A DNA stretch of 64,000 nucleotides from Planctomycetota bacterium. GTDB lineage: Bacteria; Planctomycetota; SZUA-567; H5-PLA8. This document shows positions 44,977 to 59,601 of this stretch, piece after piece. The stretch lies in assembly GCA_027493525.1 (NCBI GenBank), contig JAOSKN010000001.1, positions 2,693,460 to 2,757,459 on the forward strand, written 5' to 3'. The notes under the pieces are model-generated. The model was not told the origin of the DNA, made no database searches, and was given only the letters and a program-made list of their open reading frames with translations. Position 1 is the first letter of the stretch. Every line of letters begins with the position of its first letter. The position numbers and the translations under genes were made by a program.

Positions 44977-47184
44977 TCAGGACGGAGTGTTGGCGGCCTC
45001 CTCGTCCCCTCCGCGGTATAGCCGGTTGGAGAGGAAGCTCTCCGCGAACAGGACGAGCAGCACGAGCCCCAGCAGCGCGACCGGCAACTCCCGCCCCGCC
45101 GGACGCTCCACGCCCTTCAGCCGCGCCTCGTCCAGCCGCCGGACCCGCTCGGCCTTCCAGGGCTTCAACGCCGCCAGCGCCGCGCTTTCTTCCATTCGCG
45201 CGAGGTCCGACTCGTCGGGATCGGGGTTCACCGCCAGCAGGAGCACGCGGTCTTCTTTCGCGTTGGGCGGGCGCCAGCTCACGCGGTGGATGCCCGGCGC
45301 GTCGAGGCTCGGGAGCATCAGCCGCGCGCGGGGCTTCGCGCCGCCGGCCTCGTCCCGTTCGCCCACGTCGATCGAGAGTACCTCCGCGGGCGCGTCGCCG
45401 GGCCGCCGCCACAGGACCTTGCCGTCCGGCGGCGGCGCGTCGAGATCGAGCCAGTGCGGGCGCCCCAGCCGCGCCTCGGCCTCCTCCCCGCGCCCCGAGA
45501 GCAGCCGCGTGGCCTCGAGCGTCAGCGTCACGAAGACCTCGCCGTTCTTCGGCAGCGCGCTGGAGTCCGGCTCGGGCCCGATCGCGCACAGCACCACCCG
45601 CCCGCGCCCGTAGCTCTTTTCCAGCACCAGCGGCGAGCCGTCTTCGAGTTCGAGAACCACCGTGGCGAGCGTGTCCAGCGCCTCCGGGACCACCTTGACG
45701 CGCGCGCCGGCCGTGACGTTTCGCAAGACCGAGAGCACCCCCGCGGTGAAGCGGGCCAGCAGCGGATGGTTGGGCGCGGCCACGCGCAGGGCCAGGGGCG
45801 GCTCCAGGCGCTGGAACTCCACGATGCGCCCGGGCAGCAGGCCTCGGTGCGCCGCGAACTCCGAGTACGCGTGCCGGCGCGCCTGGAGCAGGTCGGCGCG
45901 GGGGCCGAGCCAGACGAAGAGCCCGCCGCCTTCGGCGACGAAGCGCTGCAGCGCTTCCCAGGCGCGTTCCGGGAGCGGCCCGGGATCGGCCAGAATCACG
46001 GCCTGGTACTGCGCGAGGCCCTCAACGTCCAGCGCTTCGACCTTGACCGGCGTGACGGCCAGGCCGCTCGCCGAGGCCGCCGCGGGCGAGGCCAGCGCGG
46101 CGCGAAGGAAAAAGCCAGAGTCCTTCTCCTTCGAGTCGCGCGCGCCCTGTTCGACCAGGAGCGCGCGGGGCGGGCGCCCGGCCACGTAGCAGGCCGCGCG
46201 CGCCTGGTCCTCCATCAGGCCGTCGCCCTGGGCGAGCTTGACCTCGCAGGCGTGCGGGCCGGGCTTGCCCGCCGGGACGCGGAACTCATAGGCGACCTCC
46301 GCCGCGCCCTTGGGATCCACCTGCTGCTGGGCGACCTTCACGCCGTCCAGGAACAGGTCCACGGGGAGCGCGCGGGCGGGATCCACCGGGCGCAGCGTCC
46401 CCGTCACGGTCAGGGGTTCTTCGGCCGCCGCGGTGGGGCCGGGGATGCGGGCCGAGAGGACCGCGCCGTTGCGCGCGTCCTCGCTGCCGACGTCCACCAC
46501 CAGCAGCGGCGCCGTCGCCGCGCCGCCTTCCAGGCCCGGCGCGCGCTGGGCCAGCTTCTCCATGGCGTAACGCTGCAGGTCGGTGAAGAAGATCGTCGCG
46601 CGCGGGAGCCCGGTCTCCGGCTCGCGCGCGAAGATCCCGTCGGCGGCCTGCAGCGCGCGCCCCGCGTCGAGCCCGCGCCCGGTGGGGCGCGCGCCCTGGA
46701 GCAGTTCGCGAACCTGCGGATGGTTGAGCGTCAGCCGCCCTTGCAGGTTGGCGGCTTCCTCCGTGGCCAGGATCAGCGCCACGCGCGACTCCGGCGCGAG
46801 CCGCTCGAGGAATGCCAGGGCCTGCTCGCGCGCCTCGTCGAAGCGCGCGCGCTCGTGCTCGCGATAGGCCATGCTCAGGGAGCCGTCCAGCACCAGCACG
46901 TACTCGCCGCGTACCGTCGCCCCCGGCATTCCCGCCGCGGACGGCCAGGGCCAGAGCGGGCGCGCCAGCGCGAAGGCCAGCAGCGCCAGCGCCGCGATCC
47001 GCAGCAGCAGCAGCAGCAGGTGCTTGATCCGCAGCGCGCGCGAACTGGCCCGCTGCGAACGCAGGATGAAGCGCAGCGCCGGGAACCGGTGCACCACCGG
47101 CTTGGCGCGTCCGGTCAGGTGGATCGCCACCGGCAGGGCGCCCGCCAGAAGCCCCCAGAGCATCGTGCCGGTCAGGAATTCCAT
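44977..47184 (-). CDS. BatA-like membrane protein with von Willebrand A domain
   Basis: A 735-residue protein. The N-terminus (EFLTGTMLWGLLAGALPVAIH, then RSQRASSRALRIKHLLLLLLRIAALALLAFALARP) is the aerotolerance-regulator BatA motif. A VWA domain follows with MIDAS residues in LVLDGSLSM. The C-terminus has GLFVWLG-type glutamine-amidotransferase-like folds and a last transmembrane helix (LPVALLGLVLLVLFAESFL). Upstream on the same strand is a DUF58 gene, with which BatA proteins are normally encoded; the usual MoxR ATPase is not here. The heptamer element separates the two. Confidence 0.82.
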   Translation of the reverse strand: MEFLTGTMLWGLLAGALPVAIHLTGRAKPVVHRFPALRFILRSQRASSRALRIKHLLLLLLRIAALALLAFALARPLWPWPSAAGMPGATVRGEYVLVLDGSLSMAYREHERARFDEAREQALAFLERLAPESRVALILATEEAANLQGRLTLNHPQVRELLQGARPTGRGLDAGRALQAADGIFAREPETGLPRATIFFTDLQRYAMEKLAQRAPGLEGGAATAPLLVVDVGSEDARNGAVLSARIPGPTAAAEEPLTVTGTLRPVDPARALPVDLFLDGVKVAQQQVDPKGAAEVAYEFRVPAGKPGPHACEVKLAQGDGLMEDQARAACYVAGRPPRALLVEQGARDSKEKDSGFFLRAALASPAAASASGLAVTPVKVEALDVEGLAQYQAVILADPGPLPERAWEALQRFVAEGGGLFVWLGPRADLLQARRHAYSEFAAHRGLLPGRIVEFQRLEPPLALRVAAPNHPLLARFTAGVLSVLRNVTAGARVKVVPEALDTLATVVLELEDGSPLVLEKSYGRGRVVLCAIGPEPDSSALPKNGEVFVTLTLEATRLLSGRGEEAEARLGRPHWLDLDAPPPDGKVLWRRPGDAPAEVLSIDVGERDEAGGAKPRARLMLPSLDAPGIHRVSWRPPNAKEDRVLLLAVNPDPDESDLARMEESAALAALKPWKAERVRRLDEARLKGVERPAGRELPVALLGLVLLVLFAESFLSNRLYRGGDEEAANTPS

Positions 47185-47198
47185 CGCGCCGCCCCGGT

Positions 47199-47355
47199 GG
47201 CATTTTGTATTTTGGATTTTGGAATTCGGATTGGATAGCGAATGCAATCCGGTGGATCGAACGTCGCCATCTTTCCATCCTTCTTTCGCGCGCGAAGGCT
47301 CAAGGAAGCTCGCCTTCCAATCCAGAATCAAAAATCGCAAATCCCCAATCGATTC
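47199..47355. repeat. Heptamer-armed inverted repeat, GATTTTG type
   Basis: The left arm is four heptamers in register (ATTTTGT, ATTTTGG, ATTTTGG, AATTCGG; 47202-47229). The right arm, read on the minus strand from 47352, is GATTGGG, GATTTGC, GATTTTT, GATTCTG, GATTGG. The loop is about 85 bases. The right arm touches the DUF58 stop (47354-47356). Confidence 0.8.
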
Positions 47356-48262
47356 ACCGCCCACAGCGCCGGGTCAGGTAAGCCATCAGCGCGCGGTCGA
47401 AGCTCTGCGAGGTGTCCACGGGCACGAAATCGACGCGCCGGCGCGTGCATTCCAGCCGGTAGCGTTCCAGGAAGCTCCGGACCTCCTGGAGGTACGCGGC
47501 GCGGATCGAGGCCGGTTCGGCCGTCAGCGCGGCCTCGCGTTCCTCGAGGTCCTCGAAGCGCGTCAGGTCCTCGAACGGAAAGTTCGCCTCCGCCGAGGCG
47601 AAGATCTGGAACACGATCGCGTCGTGGCCGCGATAGCGCAGGTGGCTGAGCCCCTCGAGCACCTGCTCCTCGTCGTCGAGCATGTCGCTGAGCAGCACGA
47701 CGAGGCCCCGGTGGGGAATCATCTCCGCGATCCGGTGCAGGTTGGCGGCCAGCCCCGTCGGGCCCTTGGGTTTGGCTTCGCCGAGCACGCGCAGGATCGA
47801 GAGCAGATGGCTGGGCTTGCTCTTGGGCTTCAGGTACGCCTCGAGGTCCGAGCCGAAGGTCACCAGCCCCACCGGATCCTGCTGGTGGATCATCAGGTAA
47901 GCCATCGCGCCGGCCAGGTAGGTCGCGTACTCGAGCTTGCTCAGCCCGCCCGACTCCGGCCCCGCGTAGCCCATCGAGGCGCTGAGATCGACGAGCAGGT
48001 GCCCGGTCAGGTTCGTCTCGGCCTCGTACTGCTTGACGTAGTAGCGGTTGGTGCGCGACCAGACCTTCCAGTCGATGGAGCGGATGTCGTCGCCGGGGAC
48101 GTACTTGCGGTGCTCCGAGAACTCCACGCTGAAGCCCTTGAACGGCGAAGCGTGGAGCCCGGCCAGAAAGCCTTCCATCACGAACTTGGCCTTGAGGTCG
48201 AAACGCTGGACCTGCCGGATCACCTCGGGGCGCAGATAGGCTTCGGGGGCCAGGTTGGGCAT
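47354..48262 (-). CDS. DUF58 domain protein
   Basis: A 302-residue protein with the DUF58 core: RKYVPGDDIRSIDWKVWSRTN and a VWA-like fold (LLVDLSASMGYAG, then LVVLLSDMLDDEE). DUF58 proteins accompany MoxR ATPases and BatA/B proteins in membrane-stress or envelope modules. It is upstream of the BatA-like gene on the same strand. The ATG at 48262 is the only one near the homology start; its ribosome site is weak. Confidence 0.85.
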   Translation of the reverse strand: MPNLAPEAYLRPEVIRQVQRFDLKAKFVMEGFLAGLHASPFKGFSVEFSEHRKYVPGDDIRSIDWKVWSRTNRYYVKQYEAETNLTGHLLVDLSASMGYAGPESGGLSKLEYATYLAGAMAYLMIHQQDPVGLVTFGSDLEAYLKPKSKPSHLLSILRVLGEAKPKGPTGLAANLHRIAEMIPHRGLVVLLSDMLDDEEQVLEGLSHLRYRGHDAIVFQIFASAEANFPFEDLTRFEDLEEREAALTAEPASIRAAYLQEVRSFLERYRLECTRRRVDFVPVDTSQSFDRALMAYLTRRCGR

Positions 48263-48356
48263 GGGTATAGGACGCTTGATCCGGCCGCCTTGGGAACGCC
48301 GAAATGCGGCGGCACGCGCGCCAGCATAACCTTAAGGGCGCCTTGATCCAAGGCGC

Positions 48357-50141
48357 TCAGGCGCGGCGCCGGGCCGGCTTGGGCCGCTCGGCCTGCGCGG
48401 CCCGGAGCATCTCGGCGGCCTCGTCGCGGGTCCGGCGCCCGGCGGCCTCGCCGCGAAGCATCAGCGCCAACTCGTCCACGCGCCGCGCCTCGTCCAGCAC
48501 TCCCACCTGCACGGAACCGCCCCGGGCAGGCTCCAGCTTTTCAACCTTGATCTGCCGGCGTGCGTAGGCCGCCACCTGCGGCAGGTGCGTGACGCAGAGC
48601 ACCTGGCGGAGCTGCGAGAGCGCCGCGAGCTTGCGCCCCAGCACCGCGCCCATGCGCCCGCCCACGCCGCTGTCCACCTCGTCGAAGACCACCACCGGCA
48701 GCCGGTCCGCGCCGCCCCGCGTGGCCAGGACCGTCTTGAGCGCCAGCATGACGCGCGAGAGCTCGCCGCCGCTGGCGCATTCGGCGAGCGGCTTCAACGG
48801 CAGGTCGGGGTTGGCGCTGAAACGCAGCTCGCAGCCCTCGGCGCCCGTCGCGCGCAGTTCCTTCGGCAGCAGCCGCCCGGCCTCGTCTTCGCCGTCGTCG
48901 GTGCGCGCCGGGTGTGGTTCGAGGGCCAGTTCCAGCCGCGCGCCTTTGAGGCCCAAGTCCTTGAACTCGGCGGCCACGCGCCGCTCCAGGTCGCGCGCGG
49001 CGGCCGCGCGCCGGCGGGTAAGTTTCGCGACGGCCGCGCGCAGGGCCTTGCGCGCTTCCTCAAGCGCGCGCTCCTGGCCATCCGTGCGCACGTCGAGCTG
49101 GTCAAGGTCGTCGAGCTTCGCTTTCAGCTCGTCGCGCAGCTCGCGCAGGCCCCGCAGGTCGCGCCCGTGCTTGCGTTCGAGCTGTCGCCAGCGCGCGCGG
49201 GCGTCTTCCAGCTCCGCGAGCCGTTCCGGGTCGTGCGTCGCCTTCTCGGAGAGCGCCTGCGCGTCGCGGGCGAGTTCGCGGACCTCGGCGAGCAACCCGT
49301 CGAGCCGCGCGGCGAGATCCCCGGCCTCCGCGCCGGCGTCGCCCAGGCCCTCCAGCTCCTTCTGCGCGCGGACCAGCGGCGCGGCGGCCGCGTGGCCGTC
49401 TTCGCCGTCGAGGCACTCGGCGGCGAGCTGCGCCGCGGCGCGGATCCGCTCGGCCGAACGGAGCACCTTCAGCTCGTCCTCCAGCGTCTCCGGGTCCGCT
49501 TCGTCGAGGCGCGCGTCGCGCAGTTCGGCGTACTGGTAGCGGTACAGGTCGGCGCGGCCTTCACGGTCGCGCGCGGCGCGGCGCAACTCGGCCAGCCGTT
49601 CGGCGGCCTCCCGCGCCCGCGCGTGGGCCTCGCGGACCGCCGTTCGCTCGCCCTCGGCCTCGGCGAAGCGGTCCAGGATCTCGAGCCGCGTGCTGGCGCG
49701 CAGCAGCGACTGGTTTTCGTGCTGCCCGTGGATGTCGATGAGGTTCTCGGCGAGCGCCTTCAACGCGGCGACGGCGACCGGCTTCCCGTTCGCGTAGGCC
49801 CGCGCGCGCCCCGACCGCGGCACCACCCGCGAGACGATCAGCTCGTGCGTCCTGGCGCGCCCGCGCGCGTCGCCGGGCTCGAACGCGACCCCCAGCTCTT
49901 CCTCGAGCCGCCGGACGAGGTCGGCGTCGGCCACGGCGAAGCGCGCGGAGACCGAGGCCTGTTCGGCCCCCGGGCGGATCGGCTGCGAAACCTGCGCGTG
50001 CCCGAAGAGCAAGTCCAGCGCGTCCAGCAGCAGGCTCTTCCCGGCGCCCGTCTCGCCCGTGAAGACGTTGAACCCCGCGTCCAGTTCGAGATGGACTTTC
50101 TCGATCAGCACGAGGTTTTCGACGATCAGTTCGGCGAGCAT
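48357..50141 (-). CDS. recN: DNA repair protein RecN
   Basis: A 594-residue SMC-like ATPase for double-strand-break repair. Features in order: the Walker A FTGETGAGKSLLLDAL near residue 30, IDIHGQHENQSLL, a long coiled coil of two halves, the signature GGELSRVMLALK, and Walker B VVVFDEVDSGVGG, ending in CVTHLPQVAAYA. A basic C-terminal tail (KPARRRA) is normal. The start MLAELIVENLVLIEKVHLEL is canonical. Confidence 0.92.
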   Translation of the reverse strand: MLAELIVENLVLIEKVHLELDAGFNVFTGETGAGKSLLLDALDLLFGHAQVSQPIRPGAEQASVSARFAVADADLVRRLEEELGVAFEPGDARGRARTHELIVSRVVPRSGRARAYANGKPVAVAALKALAENLIDIHGQHENQSLLRASTRLEILDRFAEAEGERTAVREAHARAREAAERLAELRRAARDREGRADLYRYQYAELRDARLDEADPETLEDELKVLRSAERIRAAAQLAAECLDGEDGHAAAAPLVRAQKELEGLGDAGAEAGDLAARLDGLLAEVRELARDAQALSEKATHDPERLAELEDARARWRQLERKHGRDLRGLRELRDELKAKLDDLDQLDVRTDGQERALEEARKALRAAVAKLTRRRAAAARDLERRVAAEFKDLGLKGARLELALEPHPARTDDGEDEAGRLLPKELRATGAEGCELRFSANPDLPLKPLAECASGGELSRVMLALKTVLATRGGADRLPVVVFDEVDSGVGGRMGAVLGRKLAALSQLRQVLCVTHLPQVAAYARRQIKVEKLEPARGGSVQVGVLDEARRVDELALMLRGEAAGRRTRDEAAEMLRAAQAERPKPARRRA

Positions 50142-50252
50142 GGCAACATCGTGACGCCCGGCGCGCGGCTTGGCAAGTGGGGCGTCGCGAGCCGGTCAAG
50201 TGTACGATGGCAGCCGAAGTGCGAGGCCCTGCCCGTCAAGTTGCCGCGGTCG

Positions 50253-55367
<5,115 letters not shown>

Positions 55368-55763
55368 GTACGCCTCGCCCTCCCGCGCTCGCTCGAAGCG
55401 ATGCTGCAACGAGCCGCTGCATATGAAGTCATGCCGTGAGCCTTGAGTCTAGCACGCGCGTCCGGAACGTCATGCCGACCCAGGCCATCCCCTCGGCAAC
55501 CACGTTATCGACCCATGCCCCGATTTCGATTCATTACGCCTTAACAATAAGGACGCCAGCGGTCCATGTCATCCTGCGAAGAAGGACCGTAAGCACGTGA
55601 AACGACACCGATTACACGGTTCAGCACAGTGCATTGAGCCGGGAAATCGCATTTGAGATTGAGCCCGCTTGCGCTCAAGCGTTAAGTTCGCGTAGTCACT
55701 GGGCCATGCAGGTCTCGCCCACGCCCGTACTTCCGTGAGGAGGGCGAAGGAGGGTAAAAGGGC
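55368..55763. other. 395-base gap between the kinase and the tRNA promoter
   Basis: No convincing gene seen; the short ORFs here have no coding signature. It should contain the kinase promoter. The sequence is less GC-rich than the genes. Confidence 0.4.
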
Positions 55764-55791
55764 TTGACACATGGCCTGGTAAGCGTATTTG
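55764..55791 (+). promoter_or_regulatory. Promoter of tRNA-Gly
   Basis: A perfect TTGACA (55764-55769) is followed after 16 bases by TATTTG (55786-55791). Transcription would start about 15 bases before the tRNA. Confidence 0.65.
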
Positions 55792-55811
55792 GTGTATCGG
55801 AAGTCACCCAA

Positions 55812-55886
55812 GCGGGTGTAGCTCAGTGGTAGAGCGCGACCTTGCCAAGGTCGAAGTCGAGGGTTCGAGCCCCTTCACCCGCTCCA
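55812..55886 (+). tRNA. tRNA-Gly (GCC)
   Basis: A full cloverleaf is visible: acceptor GCGGGTG/CACCCGC, D-arm GCTC/GAGC, anticodon loop TTGCCAA (anticodon GCC) on a CGACC/GGTCG stem, TTCGAGC T-loop on GAGGG/CCCTT (one G-T pair), discriminator T and an encoded CCA (55884-55886). The integrase gene lies 121 bases downstream and points toward it, so the 3' end of this tRNA (about 55860-55886) is the probable attachment site of the element. A second copy of the tRNA end was not found in the window. Confidence 0.95.
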
Positions 55887-55920
55887 TTTACAACTAACGC
55901 GACAACCGAGAGTTAGAAAA

Positions 55921-55960
55921 ACGCGAGGACGGCTAAAAAAAGCCGTCCTCGCGTCGTTTT
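55921..55960. terminator. Bidirectional terminator between tRNA-Gly and integrase
   Basis: ACGCGAGGACGGCT pairs perfectly with AGCCGTCCTCGCGT over six A. It is followed on the plus strand by CGTTTT and preceded by AAAAA, so it serves both the tRNA and the integrase. Confidence 0.8.
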
Positions 55961-56007
55961 AGCCGTTTTTGGCCACATCTGACCCTACATCTCGCGGCTT
56001 TTCCGCT

Positions 56008-57299
56008 TCAACCTGCAGCAGGTTTTGTGCGCCTTCGAGCCAGATCGCGAGTGCCGCACAGCACCTCCCACACAGCCTGTGAGGACTCGTTTGGATCGAC
56101 CAGATCCAGGTAGTGGCGCTCTTCCACATCTCGGCCGGCATGCCCGACCTGTACGCGAACGGAATCCGGACTCACCAGCCGACGCGCCCACGAGATGTGG
56201 GTGATGCGCAGACAATACATGTCGCGGCCGATCAGCCAGCGCTCCAAGCCCTGCTGCAGCTTGCCGGCGATTCGGATCGTTGCGCGAGTCTGAGCCTCAC
56301 GTGCGTCGATCTTCTTCTTGTCCTTCGGCGGGGCACCGTCGAAGCCCCTCTTGCGGCCGGTGTAGAGCAAGTGGCCAACTTCGATGGGTGATGTTCTTTC
56401 TGCATCAGGCTCGCCTTTTGGCCAATTCATCCTGACGAACGCAAGCACCATGCAGCGCTTGAAGTCCGGGCCAAGGTTCTCTCGAAACGGCTTGGAACCC
56501 CGATAGGAAGCGAAGAGGGGTTCTCCAGCCTCAGGATTTCCACGTTTGAGGAGGTATGCCCTTAGGTCTTTGATGAATTGGGCAGGCAGCGTAGATACCC
56601 CCATTCCGTTTTCTTGCCGGTGCCGGGGGCAAGCTGAATTCGGTCAGTCAATAGGTCCCCGACCTTGGCATCTAGGACTGCACCTGGCCGATTGCCAGTT
56701 AGCAAGAATGTCCGATAGATAATCTCAGACGGCAGCGGGCGACTGAGAAACTCGTCAAGTTCGGCCGCTGCCGCCAGCACCTCACGGGCTTCCTCGGGCA
56801 GGAAAGCGCGGCGCCGCTTGCTGTATCCCCTCCACGGTAGGCGTTTCCATGCACTCAAAGGGTCGTATGGAAGAAGCCCTGTCGAGGCCAGGAACCGCGT
56901 CAACTGCTTCAGCGGCGCCTGAAGGGAGAATACAGCGTAGTGGTCGGAAACTGTGCCCTCCTGAACTAGCTTCATGCACTTGGCTGTCAGCACACCGACA
57001 TGCGCCAAGTCAGCGCCCACCTGGATCTGCAGGTAGTTTAACCTGAGGAGGCGCTCCAGATCGCTCTTTCGGCTATTCGAAGAAATTGGAGCTTCCTTGA
57101 GAAACTTGGCGATCAAGTCCTCGTAACCCATTTCCCAACCTAAGTCCTGTGGCAGGCCAATTCGAACAGCCTCTCTCCTGTCTTGCCACTTTTTCAGCGC
57201 ACGATCTGCCTCACGCTTCTCGCCGATCCAAATGCGCTTCCTGACGCGATGGCCGGTGAGAGGATCGGACACCCTGAATTCCCATCCCGGATCGCCCAT
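56008..57299 (-). CDS. Tyrosine recombinase (phage-type integrase), one frameshift
   Basis: About 430 residues. The N-terminal part is an SAM-like arm-binding and core domain (VSDPLTGHRVRKRIWIG, then SNSRKSDLERLLRLNYLQIQVG). The catalytic residues appear as Arg in LLTGNRPGAVLDA, Arg and His in CLRITHISWARRLV, His in VQVGHAGRD and the nucleophile Tyr in EERHYLDL. The frame breaks in the five-C run 56598-56602; one more base restores GKKTEWGVSTLPAQFIKDL. The start ATG at 57299 has only AAGAAAG upstream. It should insert and excise the element at the tRNA-Gly end. Confidence 0.85.
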
Positions 57300-57334
57300 C
57301 TTTCTTGGAAGTAACGCGTTTTCCGCTCATTGGT

Positions 57335-57553
57335 TTACTCCATAATGCTCGGTCTCCTGGTCTCGTTGCGTTTCAGATACGCGTGGATCTCGGCCACGCG
57401 GACACGGTGGATGCGGCCGATCCGGACCGCGGCCAGGTTGCCGCGCCAGATTTCACGCCGCACCGTGTTGACATGAACGCCGAGCAAGTCGGCGGCTTCT
57501 TGAAGACTCACGGCCAAAGCACTGGGCTTAGCCGGATTCGGGCAAGGCAACAT
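57335..57553 (-). CDS. Excisionase-like HTH protein
   Basis: A protein of about 72 residues with one helix-turn-helix of the MerR/excisionase type: VSLQEAADLLGVHVNTVRREIWRGNLAAVRIGRIHRVRVAEIHAYL. A GTG start at 57673 would add 40 residues including CPCGHP and has weak support. It lies 36 bases upstream of the integrase, as recombination directionality factors usually do. It probably controls the direction of recombination or the integrase promoter. Confidence 0.75.
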   Translation of the reverse strand: MLPCPNPAKPSALAVSLQEAADLLGVHVNTVRREIWRGNLAAVRIGRIHRVRVAEIHAYLKRNETRRPSIME

Positions 57554-57753
57554 CGCCTTGGGGGGTACTACGGGTTCCGGTTCCACGGTTCCATCCCCTG
57601 ACAGGCGAGGATGACCGCAGGGGCAAGACAGGGCGTGCAACTCGGCAGGGCGAATACCCGCAACCGCACGCACCCTTCGGGTGCCGGCGTAACTGCATGG
57701 ACTGTGTACGGGAAAAGCGACCGGCCGAGGCTGTGCGCGCGTCTGTTCTCGCG

Positions 57754-58120
57754 TTACCTGCGGCTCTGATCCTCGATGGTGAGTCGAGCGATGCGCTCTC
57801 GTGGCGCGTGGTCGCTGGACCCCTTCTTACCACTGGTATTCAGTACGTCAAGATCCACGACGAGCATGCACCATTTTACTTCGGACTCCGGCAGGTACCG
57901 GCGAGGGGTGGCCACACGACTCGCAGACCAGGCACAGGTCGAGGAGCAGATCGAAGCGCTTCCGTTCGGACCCGGTACTTCGCCAAGTTCGGGGTCCAGT
58001 CTGCTGCCAATGTTCGACCCGGATGACGACGCGGTACAGCGACCAGAAAACGGCATTGCCGCATTGGGGGCATAGGAGCCCGCTGCGGGAGCCGGGTGTT
58101 GGAGCCCTCTTCTTGGGCAT
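57754..58120 (-). CDS. Small zinc-binding protein, one frameshift
   Basis: About 121 residues: SGLLCPQCGNAVFWSLYRVVI, then CLVCESCGHPRRYLPESEV, giving four Cys for one zinc, and a basic tail ending IARLTIEDQSRR. The GGGG run 57905-57908 must lose one base to join the two halves; each half alone is open only in part. Probably a DNA- or protein-binding accessory of the element. Family not recognised. Confidence 0.5.
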
Positions 58121-58277
58121 GACGGGACCTCCTCCAGTTCAAGGGGTGAGATCGAACAGATGCGGGGGAATAGGACGGCCCCGGATTGCGGGGCAAATGC
58201 ACATCAGTGGAATTGGGCCTACTTGGGGATTTGGAAACTATGCCGGCAGGGTGCTTCGTGTGTGCGCTCGCGGCGCC

Positions 58278-58809
58278 TTACCAGAGCCTTCCCTTTCTGG
58301 GACGACCAGGCGGGGCCGGCTGCATGGCTTCGATGCCGTGCAGGAATCCGAGAGCGTGCAGCGGGCTCTTGCCGACCGCTTCGTCGAACGCCTTCATCGC
58401 GTTGCGTCGGAACAATCGCCCGCCCGGCAGGATCTTTGCGGAGCAACCGGCGCTCGACTCGGCGGGCCCGGTCCTCCAGGCGCGCTATCCGCGCGGCTTC
58501 GGCCTGCGATGCCAGTTCGGCGGCACGCGCTTCCCGTCGTTCGGCACGCCATTTCTTAATAATCAGCCGCGCGTATGGACCGGAATCCCAGCCGCCCATG
58601 GCGATGGCCCGGTGGACCCAACGTCCGTCGGGAACTTTCTCGCGGTATCGTAGGTAAAACGCTTGTCGTCGATCCTGACCGTGGCGGATCAGCACGGTCC
58701 CTTGCTTTTCCAGGATTGGGCGCAGGTCATGCAACTTCTGCAGGTAATCCGGTGGGATGCGGGCCTTCAGTTCCGCCTCTGTCCACTGCTGGTGAGCGGC
58801 GGGCTGCAT
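58278..58809 (-). CDS. Basic coiled protein of the element, one frameshift
   Basis: About 176 residues: WTEAELKARIPPDYLQKLHDLRPILEKQGTVLI, GRWVHRAIAMGG, an Ala/Glu/Arg-rich helix (RAERREARAAELASQAEAARIARLEDRARR), then LPGGRLFRRNAMKAFDEAV. The TTT run 58435-58437 has one base too many. It begins 3 bases past the stop of the next upstream gene, so translation is coupled. No domain recognised; unrelated to known structural phage proteins by eye. Confidence 0.5.
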
Positions 58810-58811
58810 GG

Positions 58812-59340
58812 CTACTCGCCGCCCGATGCCGGGGCCTCGTCGTCTTCTAGATAGTCGGCGATCCGGAGCACTTGGCCGCCTCCCTTGCCCCTTGCCGCCA
58901 CGGCCAGCCGAGGGCAGCGAGCGCTGGACCTTGCGGTAGGACTGGGCCAAGTACACGATCCGCTCTTCGATCCGGGCGACCCGCTCGATCTCCTCCACGC
59001 ACTCTTTGGGCAACGGGCCTACCGTAGGCCCGGATTCGGCATCGGCGCGCTTCATCTGGTACAGCGCCCGCGTTTGTGCCCGCAGCAGGAGTCCTGCATC
59101 GAACGCCAGCATGCTCTGGATCAAGGCGTCGGCCAGGTGCGGCGTGCCGGTCTGGGCACAGGCCGCGATGCATTTCCGGATAATCGCTTGGTGATCCTTC
59201 GGTTCATAGGCCAGCACGCCGCGCCCGGCCAGGATGTGGGGGATGCGGCTGAGGTCCCCGGCTTGGGCCAGCTTCAACAGGACATCGGCGAGGGACTCGT
59301 CGCCGGCTTTGCCCGGATCAGATTCGATAGCATCGGCCAT
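58812..59340 (-). CDS. Helical protein of the element, one frameshift
   Basis: About 175 residues, mostly helical: ESLADVLLKLAQAGDLSRIPHIL, AIIRKCIAACAQTGTPHLADALIQSML, KECVEEIERVARIEERIVYLAQSYRKVQRSL and an acidic end (VLRIADYLEDDEAPASGGE). GGAGGG precedes the ATG at 59340. The GGG run 58912-58914 has one base too many. Function unknown; it forms a coupled pair with the basic protein downstream. Confidence 0.5.
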
Positions 59341-59424
59341 TACCGGCCCTCCATGACGGGGCACAATTCCAAGCGCAATCCTACTGAATCCGGCCGCAGA
59401 AAAATAGCCCTGGTGTGCGGTCCG

Positions 59425-59535
59425 TTATCGTCGGCCCCGCTTCCGAAGAGCCGCCCGCGCAGCATGTGCCCGGCGACGGAACGTGCCACCGCGATCAAGG
59501 CGCCGGCGACGACCCTGCGTAGCCATTTTTTTCAT
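59425..59535 (-). CDS. Small Arg-rich protein
   Basis: A 36-residue ORF: MKKMATQGRRRRLDRGGTFR with a similarly basic rest, 15 Arg and 3 Lys in all. AAGGAG lies six bases before the ATG at 59535. It may bind nucleic acid or be an internal control peptide. It sits between DUF932 and the coupled pair, in the same direction. Confidence 0.5.
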   Translation of the reverse strand: MKKMATQGRRRRLDRGGTFRRRAHAARAALRKRGRR

Positions 59536-59601
59536 GACGTTCTCCTTGCGTTGAGGTTGAAAGAAAGGGCCGCGCCGTCTGGCACGGCGCGGCCCCAGGA
59601 T

